A stretch of 36,732 nucleotides of DNA from a virus, in the IMG/VR virus record IMGVR_UViG_3300009034_000121, positions 1 through 36,732 of that record. One strand, written 5' to 3'. Shown one piece after another: positions 15,339 through 22,307 of this stretch. The position numbers and the translations under genes are program-made. Position 1 is the first letter of the stretch. Each line of letters begins with the position of its first letter. Below the pieces are notes generated by a model. The model saw only the letters and a list, made by a program, of their open reading frames with translations, was not told where the DNA came from and did no database searches.

Positions 15339-15572
15339 ATGTCTGAGGGCATCGTCGTAAGTTTCGAGGAGGCTAAGGCTGGCTTAGAAATACCCAAGTC
15401 TCCTCAATACAGAGCGTATAGCAGGGTCAAACAAGTTCTAGCCGAAGAAGACTGCGATTTGATAATCGTGGCAGGGTTAGAACAAATTGCACCTGATGTA
15501 TATAAGTTGTTCGCAAGACCAAAATTCGTATACAAAGGTGAGAAAAGTGAACAAAAGGAGAGAGGACTTTAA
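15339..15572 (+). CDS. small hypothetical protein
   Basis: A 77-residue soluble protein, 3 nt after the previous stop, with AAGGATAAG as ribosome site. It shows a mixed alpha/beta pattern with a hydrophobic strand (CDLIIVAGLEQIAP, residues ~39-52). Its last 26 nt overlap the next gene. No family is recognised; co-transcription from P1 is the only functional hint. Confidence 0.6.
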   Translation: MSEGIVVSFEEAKAGLEIPKSPQYRAYSRVKQVLAEEDCDLIIVAGLEQIAPDVYKLFARPKFVYKGEKSEQKERGL

Positions 15573-15807
15573 TCACGAAGTTAGGCATGGACTCACTACC
15601 ATCTATTATGAACGGAAGAGACTGCTTAACGAGATGCTCAATGTGGCTCAGTGGATGGAGTCCGAGCTTCCTAACGTGGTAAAGTTACTTAGGATCACTT
15701 GGTCTATGCGAAAGCAACTAAACTCAATAAGACAAATAGATTCCGCTTTATTGAGAGTGACAGCTGCTTTAACTAAGTATAAAGGAGAAAAGCATGAAGA
15801 AACTTAG
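15547..15807 (+). CDS. helical small protein (GTG start)
   Basis: I choose the GTG at 15547 because AAAGGTGAG lies 6-12 nt before it; an upstream in-frame ATG at 15487 has no ribosome site and would overlap the previous gene by 86 nt. The product is about 86 residues (VNKRREDFNHEVRHGLTTIY at the start), basic and almost wholly helical, with leucine spacing suggesting a coiled coil (LLRITWSMRKQLNSIRQID). It overlaps the next gene by 14 nt. Unknown function. A helical basic protein just before a lysis group could be a regulator, but nothing proves it. Confidence 0.6.
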   Translation: MNKRREDFNHEVRHGLTTIYYERKRLLNEMLNVAQWMESELPNVVKLLRITWSMRKQLNSIRQIDSALLRVTAALTKYKGEKHEET

Positions 15808-16309
15808 GGGACTATTATTGGTGCTGTTGGCGGCTGCTCTTTTGTTCGGCGGCGGCTGGCAAGGCAAAGGTGGCGGCACACACGGCATCGCACTAGCAGA
15901 CATGAAAGGCGCCCAGAAGCTCGTGGATGAGGATCCAGCGATCCAGGCCTATCAGGTCTTCACTGTGTATATCTTTGACAGAATGGCTAATAAGAATGTC
16001 CCTTATAACTATCTGCTACCTCTAGACATTCCTAAGCCCGATCCTGTTACGTGGAGAAGCACTGGTAGACGATTCGGCGAGAAACTCGCGGGGATGCAAT
16101 GGCAGAGTCCTGACCGTGAACTTCTCACGTTTCTGATGCAAGTGCCTGGATATAAGGCTATTTGTTTAACCTACAGTGAACTGGATGAAAGCCTGAAGGT
16201 AAAGAAACTTCGTCATTGGCTGTACGATAAGGAAGGCAAGCCGCATCCTATTTCTAAGGCTGACTTGAAAGCGTATCTTCAGAAGCTGACCAAGGAATTG
16301 CAAACCTGA
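15794..16309 (+). CDS. secreted/periplasmic protein with signal peptide
   Basis: A 171-residue protein whose N-terminus is a textbook Sec signal: MKK, then the hydrophobic core LLLVLLAAALLFGG, and an ALA-type cleavage site near residue 35 (GIALAD). No lipobox cysteine is present. The mature part is soluble, with YQVFTVYIFDRMANKNVPYN and a basic helical C-terminus (LKAYLQKLTKELQT). The AAGGAGAAAAGC ribosome site lies inside the end of the preceding gene. It sits immediately before an M15 peptidase and near a holin, so a periplasmic lysis or envelope accessory role is reasonable, but the family is unknown. Confidence 0.7.
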   Translation: MKKLRGLLLVLLAAALLFGGGWQGKGGGTHGIALADMKGAQKLVDEDPAIQAYQVFTVYIFDRMANKNVPYNYLLPLDIPKPDPVTWRSTGRRFGEKLAGMQWQSPDRELLTFLMQVPGYKAICLTYSELDESLKVKKLRHWLYDKEGKPHPISKADLKAYLQKLTKELQT

Positions 16310-16310
16310 A

Positions 16311-16727
16311 ATGTATTACCGACCGAGCTACTTTAAGTTATACGAACTGGTGCCCAGGACCGAATACAACACCATGGATCATCATCATCTCTGGTGGCTC
16401 CTAGACTCTCGGATGCTCTGGACTGCTGATCAGCTCCGGGATAAGTATGGCAAGATGGCAGCCAACGATTGGTACTGGGGCGGCAATAACCAATATCGTG
16501 GATGGAGGCCTCCCTATGCCCAAATAGGCGCTGCGTTCAGTCAGCACAAGTTCGGTCGTGCTCTGGACTGCAAGTTCCTGGAAGAGGATACAGAGAAGGT
16601 CCGGAAAGACATCAAAGAGAATCGATACCCATCTCTGTTCAAATTTATTCATTGCGTCGAGGATGATGTCAGCTGGCTGCATTTCGACGTTCGTAACTAT
16701 TCGACATTACTTGTGATTCGACCATAA
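16311..16727 (+). CDS. M15-family peptidase endolysin
   Basis: A 138-residue protein carrying the zinc site of the peptidase M15 (VanY/D-Ala-D-Ala carboxypeptidase-like) fold. FSQHKFGRALDCKF supplies H79 and D86 in the SxHxxGxAxD pattern, and DDVSWLHFDVRN supplies the WxHxD motif (H124, D126), with acidic E117/D118 just before it. Known phage enzymes of this fold cut peptidoglycan stem peptides. There is no signal peptide, so export would depend on a holin, consistent with the candidate at 17128. It starts one base after the previous gene with no clear ribosome site, suggesting coupling. I am fairly sure of the fold and of the lysis role. Confidence 0.8.
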   Translation: MYYRPSYFKLYELVPRTEYNTMDHHHLWWLLDSRMLWTADQLRDKYGKMAANDWYWGGNNQYRGWRPPYAQIGAAFSQHKFGRALDCKFLEEDTEKVRKDIKENRYPSLFKFIHCVEDDVSWLHFDVRNYSTLLVIRP

Positions 16728-16740
16728 GAGGAGGAACAAC

Positions 16741-16950
16741 ATGAATACACCAGTATCAATAAAAAAGCATCAAGAAGATTACAAACCAAAGGCATGGGAG
16801 AACTACACTTTGGCGGAGCTGGGTAACTGGGTGCATTTACTGGCGATGAGAGCTACTCACCGGGCCAATGAGAAGAAACGTGAAAAAGATTTGTATGATG
16901 CCCAGAATTATCTGGATATGATGCAAGAAAAATTGAACTCTTTGAAGTAA
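16741..16950 (+). CDS. small helical protein in lysis cluster
   Basis: A 69-residue soluble protein with an AGGAGG ribosome site. After a short polar N-terminus (MNTPVSIKKHQEDYKPKAWE) the rest is a continuous charged helix (RANEKKREKDLYDAQNYLDM). There are no cysteines or membrane segments. It lies between the M15 peptidase and the structured intergenic stretch preceding the holin. Unknown family; it could be a lysis accessory or regulator by location only. Confidence 0.6.
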   Translation: MNTPVSIKKHQEDYKPKAWENYTLAELGNWVHLLAMRATHRANEKKREKDLYDAQNYLDMMQEKLNSLK

Positions 16951-17108
16951 TCCGCAAACAGGAAGCCGTGTGCGCTCTGCGGAGACCGGGAGTGGGAACC
17001 GGATCAGAGTGCAAGCCTGTTGACGCCTTATTCTAGAAGGTGAGGTCTCCCCTCAGCTTCCTGTACTAAAGTGCCCCCTGTCTGGCTAAACCCGGTTGGC
17101 CAGGGGGC
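16951..17108 (+). ncRNA. structured intergenic RNA with three hairpins
   Basis: No gene spans 16951-17127, but three strong stems can be drawn. (A) AACAGG 16957-16962 with CCTGTT 17016-17021, closing a 9-bp stem TGCGCTCTG 16971-16979 with CAGAGTGCA 17005-17013 (one G-U). (B) GAAG/TGAGG 17036-17045 with CCTCA/CTTC 17051-17060, one mismatch. (C) perfect GCCCCCTG 17073-17080 with CAGGGGGC 17101-17108. An alternative TCCGCA/TGCGGA stem (16951-16956 with 16978-16983) would compete with A. There is no anticodon or T-loop, so it is not a tRNA. It may be a regulatory leader for the holin, an RNA processing site or a small RNA; identity unknown. Confidence 0.45.
17073..17108 (+). terminator. GC-rich hairpin just before holin, weak terminator candidate
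   Basis: The perfect 8-bp stem is GC-rich with a 20-nt loop and ends 19 nt before the holin ATG. What follows is CATATTATAAGG, not a T-tract, so efficient intrinsic termination is unlikely; it may act as an mRNA stability or processing hairpin instead. Confidence 0.3.
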
Positions 17109-17127
17109 CATATTATAAGGAGAAATC

Positions 17128-17637
17128 ATGATTGGAACCATTCTAGGATTCGTTTCAGGTCCTGTCAAGCAGCTGATCAAACAGCTCGTCCCAGACAAGA
17201 ACCGCCAAAAAGAACTAGAAGCCAACTTCAATATGGCTGTGCTGGAGAAAGCTGCTAATGAAGGCGAGTCCTTTTCCAAGCGCTTAATAGCCGAGATCAA
17301 AAACCCCAGCATTCTTAGAGACGCCGTCCGCCCGATTATAACCTACGCCGCGTTTGGCCTCTATTCATCCATCAAAGGCATGGTAGTCTATGTCTCCACC
17401 AAGATCTATTTGCCTTTGATCCTTTCCCTCTTGGAAGGCACACCCAAAGAAGTCTATTCACGCCTGGACCAAATCAAGGGGCTCCTGAAGGAATATCAGG
17501 AAGCAGTATTCACGGAGTTCGACTTCTACTTACTGCTCACCATCCTGTCGTTCTGGTTCGGCGGCAAGCTGTTGGAGCGCTTTACTGAAAAAGTCACTGG
17601 CGCGGGTGGTATACGCGCTTTGGTTTTCGGCAAATAA
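17128..17637 (+). CDS. holin, three-TM (GTA-holin-like)
   Basis: A 169-residue membrane protein with an AAGGAG ribosome site. An amphipathic charged N-terminal half (residues 1-60) is followed by hydrophobic segments at ~68-90 (AVRPIITYAAFGLYSSIKGM), ~92-102 (IYLPLILSLL) and ~132-148 (FYLLLTILSFWFGGKLL). The sequence NPSILRDAVRPIITYAAFGL just before and within the first segment resembles the three-TM holin family described for gene-transfer-agent release. A holin moves endolysin across the inner membrane and times lysis; the M15 peptidase 0.4 kb upstream would be its partner. A tape-measure or other membrane protein is unlikely given the size. Confidence 0.7.
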   Translation: MIGTILGFVSGPVKQLIKQLVPDKNRQKELEANFNMAVLEKAANEGESFSKRLIAEIKNPSILRDAVRPIITYAAFGLYSSIKGMVVYVSTKIYLPLILSLLEGTPKEVYSRLDQIKGLLKEYQEAVFTEFDFYLLLTILSFWFGGKLLERFTEKVTGAGGIRALVFGK

Positions 17638-17659
17638 TTGATAATACTCGATTTCTTTA

Positions 17660-17707
17660 ACGCACTAGCGCACCAGCGCACATACGCACTAGCGCACTAA
17701 CGCACAC
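17660..17707 (+). repeat. six tandem octamers (A/G)CGCACNN
   Basis: Six contiguous 8-nt units from 17660: ACGCACTA, GCGCACCA, GCGCACAT, ACGCACTA, GCGCACTA and ACGCACAC. CGCAC is invariant in all six and the phase is perfect. The period is not a multiple of three and the region lies between genes, so it is not coding. Possible roles are iterons for a replication initiator, an array of operator sites, or a slippage-prone simple repeat. Confidence 0.85.
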
Positions 17708-17735
17708 GAGGCTCGCGTATACAACTAGGCGCCTT

Positions 17736-18068
17736 ATGATAAGGTATAAAGACAGATCCCAGAAAATCCGTAACCCCCGTTCCATATTCCAAAAAGAAAT
17801 GCGTCTGAGAGAGCTGGAAGACAAGCAAGAAAACGACGAGCTAGACAGATCTAAGCGTTCCGAATTGTTCAAGCTCCGTCGTCAAATCCATAATCCAACC
17901 ATTCGTCAAAGACTATTCGGATTCAAACCTGGTCGTCTGAGACAGGAAGATGAGGAATTTTTAGAGGTCATGAGCGTCTCGGCTAAGATCCAGAAGCTGA
18001 TGAAGGACTTTATGACCGAGGTCGATATGAAAGGCCTCAGGGAGGAAACAGAGTGGGAGCATACATAG
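17736..18068 (+). CDS. charged helical hypothetical protein
   Basis: A 110-residue, highly charged protein with many Arg, Lys and Glu (KEMRLRELEDKQENDELDRS), predicted coiled coil over most of its length; no cysteine or membrane segment. The ATG at 17736 sits in a small inverted repeat (CCTTAT-G-ATAAGG, 17731-17743) and has a poor ribosome site; an in-frame ATG at 17799 is an alternative. Its end overlaps the next gene by 16 nt. Adjacent to the octamer array, it might bind it, but there is no motif evidence. Family unknown. Confidence 0.55.
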   Translation: MIRYKDRSQKIRNPRSIFQKEMRLRELEDKQENDELDRSKRSELFKLRRQIHNPTIRQRLFGFKPGRLRQEDEEFLEVMSVSAKIQKLMKDFMTEVDMKGLREETEWEHT

Positions 18069-18283
18069 GATCCAAAATTATCCAGGCCATGCCTTGTACA
18101 GAGGAAGAGTTCAGAAAAATATATCCTGATGCGGAAGAGTTCAGACCAGGATATAAAGTGTTTTACCCAGATGGCTATGTCAGCTGGTCCCCCAAGCATG
18201 TATTCGAGGAAGCCTACCGCCTAGTGAGCGACGGCGAAAAAGAACTGGTTCGGTCTACTGAAGACCCTACAGAAGGAGAATAA
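18053..18283 (+). CDS. phage gp49/66-family small protein
   Basis: A 76-residue protein starting at the GTG at 18053, with GGGAGG about 8 nt upstream. The N-terminal MGAYIGSKIIQAMP and the C-terminal GYKVFYPDGYVSWSPKHVFE, then EAYR, are signatures of the phage N4 gp49/Sf6 gene 66 family, short proteins widespread in tailed phages. The biochemical role of the family is not established; it is usually found among early or accessory genes. Length fits the family. Overlap with the previous gene and a one-base gap to the next indicate co-translation. Confidence 0.75.
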   Translation: MGAYIGSKIIQAMPCTEEEFRKIYPDAEEFRPGYKVFYPDGYVSWSPKHVFEEAYRLVSDGEKELVRSTEDPTEGE

Positions 18284-18284
18284 T

Positions 18285-18827
18285 ATGTCAGAGGAAGAAG
18301 ACAAAAAAGAAAAGTCCAAACCCACCGTATTATACGATCCCGCCGAATTCCGGGTAGCTGCCAGTGACACCAAGGGACACTCCGAGCGCTGTCAGTTCCG
18401 TGCCCAGCCCGGACACGTCAACCAGGTCACTGCAATCCTCGCCAGTAGGCTTTTCCCCTTTCGTACCAAGGGTGACCTTTACCGTTTTGCTTTAAAGCGT
18501 GCCCTGCGCTATTTGGGGGACTTGGAGCCCATTCCTAGCGTCACAAAGGAAGTGGACGCTATTCTAGAGATCATGCGCACAGAAGAGTTCCGGAAAGATC
18601 TCGCCAACGTGATCGAACGGCTGGCAACTAATGTTAGTGATCTCATAGGAAGAAATGCAGAACCTGAAGCCCGGCGCCTGATACTGAAGATCAAGAGACA
18701 CATCAGCATGATGCCTGATGGCTTCTGGCGTGACAGATACGTCACAGAGATCAACGACCGTTTCGGATACCTTTTAGATAAGGTGGAGCGTGCGTCACTG
18801 CTAAGGCTCGCTGCCGATGACGAATAG
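18285..18827 (+). CDS. hypothetical protein, possibly DNA-binding
   Basis: A 180-residue soluble protein with AAGGAG upstream. A charged tail (residues 1-20) precedes a segment (RCQFRAQPGHVNQVTAILAS, then FPFRTKGDLYRFALKRALRY) that reads like a strand followed by two helices, loosely recalling ribbon-helix-helix proteins. The rest is helical (TKEVDAILEIMRTEEFRKDL onward). No catalytic motif or cysteine pair. It is immediately upstream of a zinc-ribbon protein and the helicase, so a transcription or replication accessory role is possible. The DNA-binding reading is tentative. Confidence 0.6.
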   Translation: MSEEEDKKEKSKPTVLYDPAEFRVAASDTKGHSERCQFRAQPGHVNQVTAILASRLFPFRTKGDLYRFALKRALRYLGDLEPIPSVTKEVDAILEIMRTEEFRKDLANVIERLATNVSDLIGRNAEPEARRLILKIKRHISMMPDGFWRDRYVTEINDRFGYLLDKVERASLLRLAADDE

Positions 18828-18835
18828 GAGGAGTG

Positions 18836-19150
18836 ATGGCTAAAGGACAGAATCTTTTCGTGGGATCTCACAAATGCAGCAATCCTGATTTCCGAGATAA
18901 CTACGACAGAACCTTTGGCAAGAAGGAGCCGGAACGCCAGGTCACCAACTATTGCACAGTCAAAGAACATATGGAATTGGTTGAACAAGGAATAAAGAAA
19001 TGCTCTCGCTGTGGAGAAGGTCTACAGTTGATAGCCAGCCGTTGCCCTAATTGTCACAATTACTTCACAGAAAAATGGGCCGGAGAAGTAACAGCCTGTA
19101 AAACCTGCGGACACGTTTTTGACGAAGACGGTAAACGTCTTACCAGATAA
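18836..19150 (+). CDS. double zinc-ribbon protein
   Basis: A 104-residue protein. I prefer the ATG at 18836 over the adjacent GTG at 18833 because AGGAGG (18826-18831) is too close to the GTG. Two zinc-ribbon units are visible: CSRCGEG with CPNCHNY (residues ~57-76) and a further CKTCGHVFDEDG near the C-terminus, plus N-terminal cysteines (KCSNPD, NYCTV). Zinc-ribbon proteins usually bind nucleic acid or scaffold polymerases. It directly precedes the iron-sulfur helicase gene by 15 nt, consistent with a replication or transcription partner. Confidence 0.7.
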   Translation: MAKGQNLFVGSHKCSNPDFRDNYDRTFGKKEPERQVTNYCTVKEHMELVEQGIKKCSRCGEGLQLIASRCPNCHNYFTEKWAGEVTACKTCGHVFDEDGKRLTR

Positions 19151-19165
19151 CGTACAGGAGCAGAG

Positions 19166-20743
19166 TTGACACTCCCAGCGCCGAATAAACTCGGCCTACC
19201 AGAAAAATATACTAAATGGCGTGCTCACCAGTCTTCCGCTGTTGAGAAGATGATACAGACTGACAAGTCTTTCGTCACTCAGATAGCGCCGACTGGTTTT
19301 GGCAAGTCACTGGTGTATGTTGCGGCAGCCCACTTAAACTCCAACCGTGCCATATTCCTCACGTCCACTAAGGGCTTGATGCGTCAGCTTGAGGATGACT
19401 TCGAGGAGCTTGGCATCGTAGCGGTCAAGGGCAAAAACTCCTACATGTGTGCTGCTGAGACCGATGGTAGCCACTGTGACGAGGGTCCTTGCAATGCTGG
19501 GGGTTTCAAGTGTGCATTCAAGGAAGCGGGTGGTTGTCCTTATTACGATGCCATCCGAGCCTCCCAGAGCGCTTCCCTCGTTGTCACTAACTACGCCTTC
19601 TGGATGACCTATAATAAGTTCGCCCAGGGACTGGTCAAACCCGACCTTCTTGTTTGCGATGAGGCCCATGACCTTCCACAGACCGTTAGCGATTTCCTCA
19701 CTTGCAAGATCAACCGACGTAAACCCTTGTTCTGGTCCATTATAGATCCTCCTTCCAATCCAGATACAATTAGTCTTGAGCGTTGGGCCGAATGGGCAGT
19801 AGCCCAGAAGCCTACGATCTCCAAGGAGATAAGCAGGCTGAATAAGATCGTTAAGCAGGGCGCATCCAAAGGTGTACGCCGCGAGCTTAAATCATTTCTT
19901 GCGCTCCGGAAGAGTCTCATCATGATGTCTGAGATGGATAGTCAAACTTGGATCAGCGACATCAGCCGTGACTATTTCGAGTTCGCTCCCATATGGCCCA
20001 AGGCCTACACCAATGATGTCTTGTTCCTGGACGTTGACAAGATCATGCTCACTTCTGCTACGGTGTGTGAGAAGACCACCCAGATGCTCGGCGTGGATCC
20101 TTATCTAAATGATCTTATGGAGTTCCCTCATTCCTTTCCTCTGAAGAACAGAATGCTTTATCATATCCCTACTGTTAGGTTGAATATTCGAGCCACGGAA
20201 CTGGATATTCGAGAATGGACCAGACGCATTGATCAGATTCTTCGGCATCGCTTAGACCGAAAAGGTGTAATACATACAGTAAGTTACGAGCGGCGCAACC
20301 ATGTCCTGACTCAGTCTCAGTACCGCGACTTGATGGTTACCCATGACACAGCGACTGCTATCAAGACAGTGAATCGATTCAAAAATGCTGAGGCTCCCTG
20401 CTTCTTGATCAGTCCTAGTATGACCACTGGGTATGACTTCCCGGATGATACGTGCCGCTTGCAGATCCTTGGCAAGGTCGCGTACCCTGACACCCGCAAC
20501 AAAATAGTCAAGGCACGCTGCCAGGAAGACAAAAACTATGGCGCCTACATCGCTGCTCAGCAACTCGTACAGGCTGTCGGACGCGGCGTTAGATCTAAAC
20601 AGGATTGGTGCGAGAACTTTATCATCGATGATAACATCAAATGGTTCATGCCCAAGTACAGAGAGTTCATGCCTCAGTGGTTCCGTGAGGCTTATAAATC
20701 GGTGAAGACGATACCTTCACCCAAACCAATAGAAAGGAGGTAA
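19166..20743 (+). CDS. XPD/DinG-like iron-sulfur superfamily 2 helicase
   Basis: A 525-residue helicase starting at TTG 19166 (GGAG 6-10 nt upstream; no better ATG near the conserved N-terminus). Walker A is APTGFGKS (41-48), the DEAH box is CDEAHDL (164-170), LTSAT (295-299) is motif III, and QAVGRGVRS (469-477) is motif VI. Between motifs Ia and II are five cysteines (C95, C104, C109, C116, C124), the position of the 4Fe-4S domain in XPD, Rad3, DinG and FancJ. Such enzymes unwind DNA 5'-to-3' and act in repair and recombination. It is shorter than XPD and DinG (about 700) and probably lacks part of the arch region. I expect a phage replication or repair helicase. Confidence 0.85.
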   Translation: MTLPAPNKLGLPEKYTKWRAHQSSAVEKMIQTDKSFVTQIAPTGFGKSLVYVAAAHLNSNRAIFLTSTKGLMRQLEDDFEELGIVAVKGKNSYMCAAETDGSHCDEGPCNAGGFKCAFKEAGGCPYYDAIRASQSASLVVTNYAFWMTYNKFAQGLVKPDLLVCDEAHDLPQTVSDFLTCKINRRKPLFWSIIDPPSNPDTISLERWAEWAVAQKPTISKEISRLNKIVKQGASKGVRRELKSFLALRKSLIMMSEMDSQTWISDISRDYFEFAPIWPKAYTNDVLFLDVDKIMLTSATVCEKTTQMLGVDPYLNDLMEFPHSFPLKNRMLYHIPTVRLNIRATELDIREWTRRIDQILRHRLDRKGVIHTVSYERRNHVLTQSQYRDLMVTHDTATAIKTVNRFKNAEAPCFLISPSMTTGYDFPDDTCRLQILGKVAYPDTRNKIVKARCQEDKNYGAYIAAQQLVQAVGRGVRSKQDWCENFIIDDNIKWFMPKYREFMPQWFREAYKSVKTIPSPKPIERR

Positions 20744-20748
20744 ATGCT

Positions 20749-21081
20749 ATGCAACATGAGACATCTGGTGGTCAACCGTATGAAGACGTGCCGCCTATCG
20801 TGCTGGACGAGGAGCCTGAGGAGACATATCTTGGTTCACTCCAGCCTGGTAAATGTTGTGTTCCTAATCAATGTGCTGAGGACAACTGGAAGCATCGAGC
20901 CGCCAACATGCGATGTCGGACTTGTATGATGTTCGTCAAGAAACTTCCCTTGACTCCACTACGGATTGAGCAAGCCTGTCCTGGAAGATGCCGCCGCCAT
21001 GCTCCTACTATGCTGGGCTGGCCAGTGGTATTTGAGACTGACTGGTGTGGCGATCACAAGCTCGACGAGAACAAAATCTAA
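20749..21081 (+). CDS. cysteine-rich small protein
   Basis: A 110-residue protein. The ATG at 20749 is 8 nt after GGAGG; the nearer ATG at 20744 is in another frame and too close. Cysteines occur as CCVPNQC, MRCRTCMMFV and CPGRCRRHAP, ending in ETDWCGDHKLDE. The pattern CRRHAPTMLGWPVVFETDWC is shared, in my recollection, with small phage proteins of unknown function, and probably binds one or two zinc ions. It follows the helicase with a 5-nt gap, so the two are translated together. Role unknown. Confidence 0.65.
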   Translation: MQHETSGGQPYEDVPPIVLDEEPEETYLGSLQPGKCCVPNQCAEDNWKHRAANMRCRTCMMFVKKLPLTPLRIEQACPGRCRRHAPTMLGWPVVFETDWCGDHKLDENKI

Positions 21082-21097
21082 GAAAGGAGAAAATCAC

Positions 21098-21352
21098 ATG
21101 AAGAAAGTTTTGACAGTAATGGTTTTAGCGGTTATGGCCCTATCCCTGGTTGGCTGTCCTTACCTGCGCTCACAGGGAGATTTCCATCGTGTCACGTTCG
21201 AGGAATGCTTGAAAGTGAACTGCGATGACAATCCGACACACGAATGCTGCTTAGGCGACGGTGGAGACGGTGGCGGCCCTGGTGGCCCTGGTGCTGGGTC
21301 CGGTGGTGGACCTGGCGGTGGCGATGGTGACGGCGGCAGTTGCGGAAGATAA
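21098..21352 (+). CDS. glycine-rich lipoprotein
   Basis: An 84-residue protein. I place the start at the ATG 21098, after AAGGAG, rather than at an upstream in-frame GTG at 20966 with no site, because a clear lipoprotein signal begins there: MKK, hydrophobic core, then the lipobox LVGC with cysteine at residue 20. The mature part has a few cysteines and then a glycine/aspartate-rich tail (GDGGDGGGPGGPGAGSGGG). It would be anchored in the cell envelope after cleavage by signal peptidase II. Size and lipidation resemble an outer-membrane spanin subunit or a superinfection-exclusion lipoprotein, but neither is proven. It is the last gene before promoter P2. Confidence 0.7.
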   Translation: MKKVLTVMVLAVMALSLVGCPYLRSQGDFHRVTFEECLKVNCDDNPTHECCLGDGGDGGGPGGPGAGSGGGPGGGDGDGGSCGR

Positions 21353-21365
21353 TTTCATTTTTTTC

Positions 21366-21394
21366 TTGACACCACCACAGCTGCTGCGTATAAT
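21366..21394 (+). promoter_or_regulatory. sigma70-type promoter P2
   Basis: TTGACA (21366-21371), 17-bp spacer and TATAAT (21389-21394), preceded by a T-rich UP-like stretch. The first nine spacer bases CCACCACAG match P1 at 14936-14944 exactly and both are followed by GG(G)AGTCA. A leader of about 70 nt precedes the SSB-like gene and can form a small hairpin (CTCGA 21411-21415 with TCGAG 21428-21432). Confidence 0.9.
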
Positions 21395-21471
21395 GGGAGT
21401 CAATTAAAATCTCGACACCCAAGAGGTTCGAGGAACTATAAACCTAAATCCAACCCAATAGGAGGTTATAG

Positions 21472-22224
21472 ATGGCAAAGAAAGCAAAAGCAAGTTTTAA
21501 TCCTGAGAAGATGGCCAGTGGTGGCGGCTTCTGGGATGACGCCAGTGTCAAATTCACCAAATCCAAATTCGTGATGTTTGACTACGGCGGACAGCAACCC
21601 GAAGCCCCATTCTTCGAGGCCACTTTGGAAGATCTGGACGGCGCCATTGAAACAAGTGCGCAAAGATGGAAAGTCGGTGGCACACCGGAAGACTGGGAGA
21701 TCGGAGAGGATGGCGATACCCTCGTACCTATCAGCAAGAAGGCAAAGAAGGGAATCAATCTCAACTCCAACTTCGGTCAGTTTTGTACGTCCCTGGTCAA
21801 TGCCGGATTCGACACTGAAGTCCTGGACGAAAGCCTTGCCAGTAACTTTGATGGCATGGAAGCTCGCTTGATCCGTGTGGAGAGCAAAGTGGATGTGAAG
21901 GACGAGGAGACAGGCAAGAAAAAGAAACTGGACGTCCTTATCGTTGATGAGCTTCTTGGCGACGAAGGAAAGGCAGCGGCCAAGAAAAAAGGCGGCGACG
22001 ACAGCGACGATGCAGATGCCGACGCTGAAGCCATTAAGTTCTTGTTAAAGGTCCTCAAGGACAAAGAAGGCGAAGTCACCAAGAAATCCCTACCTCGGAT
22101 TGCTATGAACGAGATCAAAGACGACGATACCCGTAACGACGTGTTAGAGCTGGTCTTTGACGACGAGTGGTTGAAGTCACGAGATGAGTTCAGCTACAAA
22201 GGTGGCGTCATAACGGCGAAGTAG
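21472..22224 (+). CDS. putative single-stranded DNA-binding protein
   Basis: A 250-residue acidic, lysine-rich protein directly downstream of P2, with AGGAGG 7-8 nt before the ATG. The core (residues ~15-150) looks beta-rich with a strand pattern like an OB-fold, and contains INLNSNFGQFCTSLVNAGFD, a segment I associate with phage SSB-like proteins that accompany RecA-fold ATPases. An acidic low-complexity tract (GGDDSDDADADAEA, ~176-190) and a helical C-terminus follow. A strong private promoter and terminator fit a protein needed in large amounts. It is not a canonical bacterial Ssb, and the assignment rests on context, composition and a weak resemblance. Confidence 0.6.
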   Translation: MAKKAKASFNPEKMASGGGFWDDASVKFTKSKFVMFDYGGQQPEAPFFEATLEDLDGAIETSAQRWKVGGTPEDWEIGEDGDTLVPISKKAKKGINLNSNFGQFCTSLVNAGFDTEVLDESLASNFDGMEARLIRVESKVDVKDEETGKKKKLDVLIVDELLGDEGKAAAKKKGGDDSDDADADAEAIKFLLKVLKDKEGEVTKKSLPRIAMNEIKDDDTRNDVLELVFDDEWLKSRDEFSYKGGVITAK

Positions 22225-22260
22225 TTCTTCGATCCCAAGGGCACTGCGCCTCCTGCCCCA

Positions 22261-22302
22261 GGGTGGCTGGGTTTCTCCTCTCTTTTCCTAGCCACCCTTT
22301 TT
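22261..22302 (+). terminator. intrinsic terminator after SSB-like gene
   Basis: An 11-bp stem, GGGTGGCTGGG (22261-22271) with CCTAGCCACCC (22287-22297), contains one G-U pair and a 15-nt loop and is followed by TTTTT (22298-22302). This is a strong rho-independent terminator. It ends only 5 nt before the tmRNA-like RNA, so that RNA depends on readthrough or processing unless an unseen promoter exists. Confidence 0.9.
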
Positions 22303-22307
22303 CTGAC

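Noticed and set aside
17660-17707. CRISPR array
   Set aside because: Units are 8 nt with no spacers between them.
20744-20929. 61-residue frame starting at ATG 20744
   Set aside because: Too close to the GGAGG site (3 nt) and overlaps the Cys-rich gene at 20749, which has better spacing and a family-like pattern.
20966-21352. Extended 128-residue lipoprotein frame
   Set aside because: The upstream GTG has no ribosome site and would bury the signal peptide; ATG 21098 has AAGGAG and a proper lipobox.
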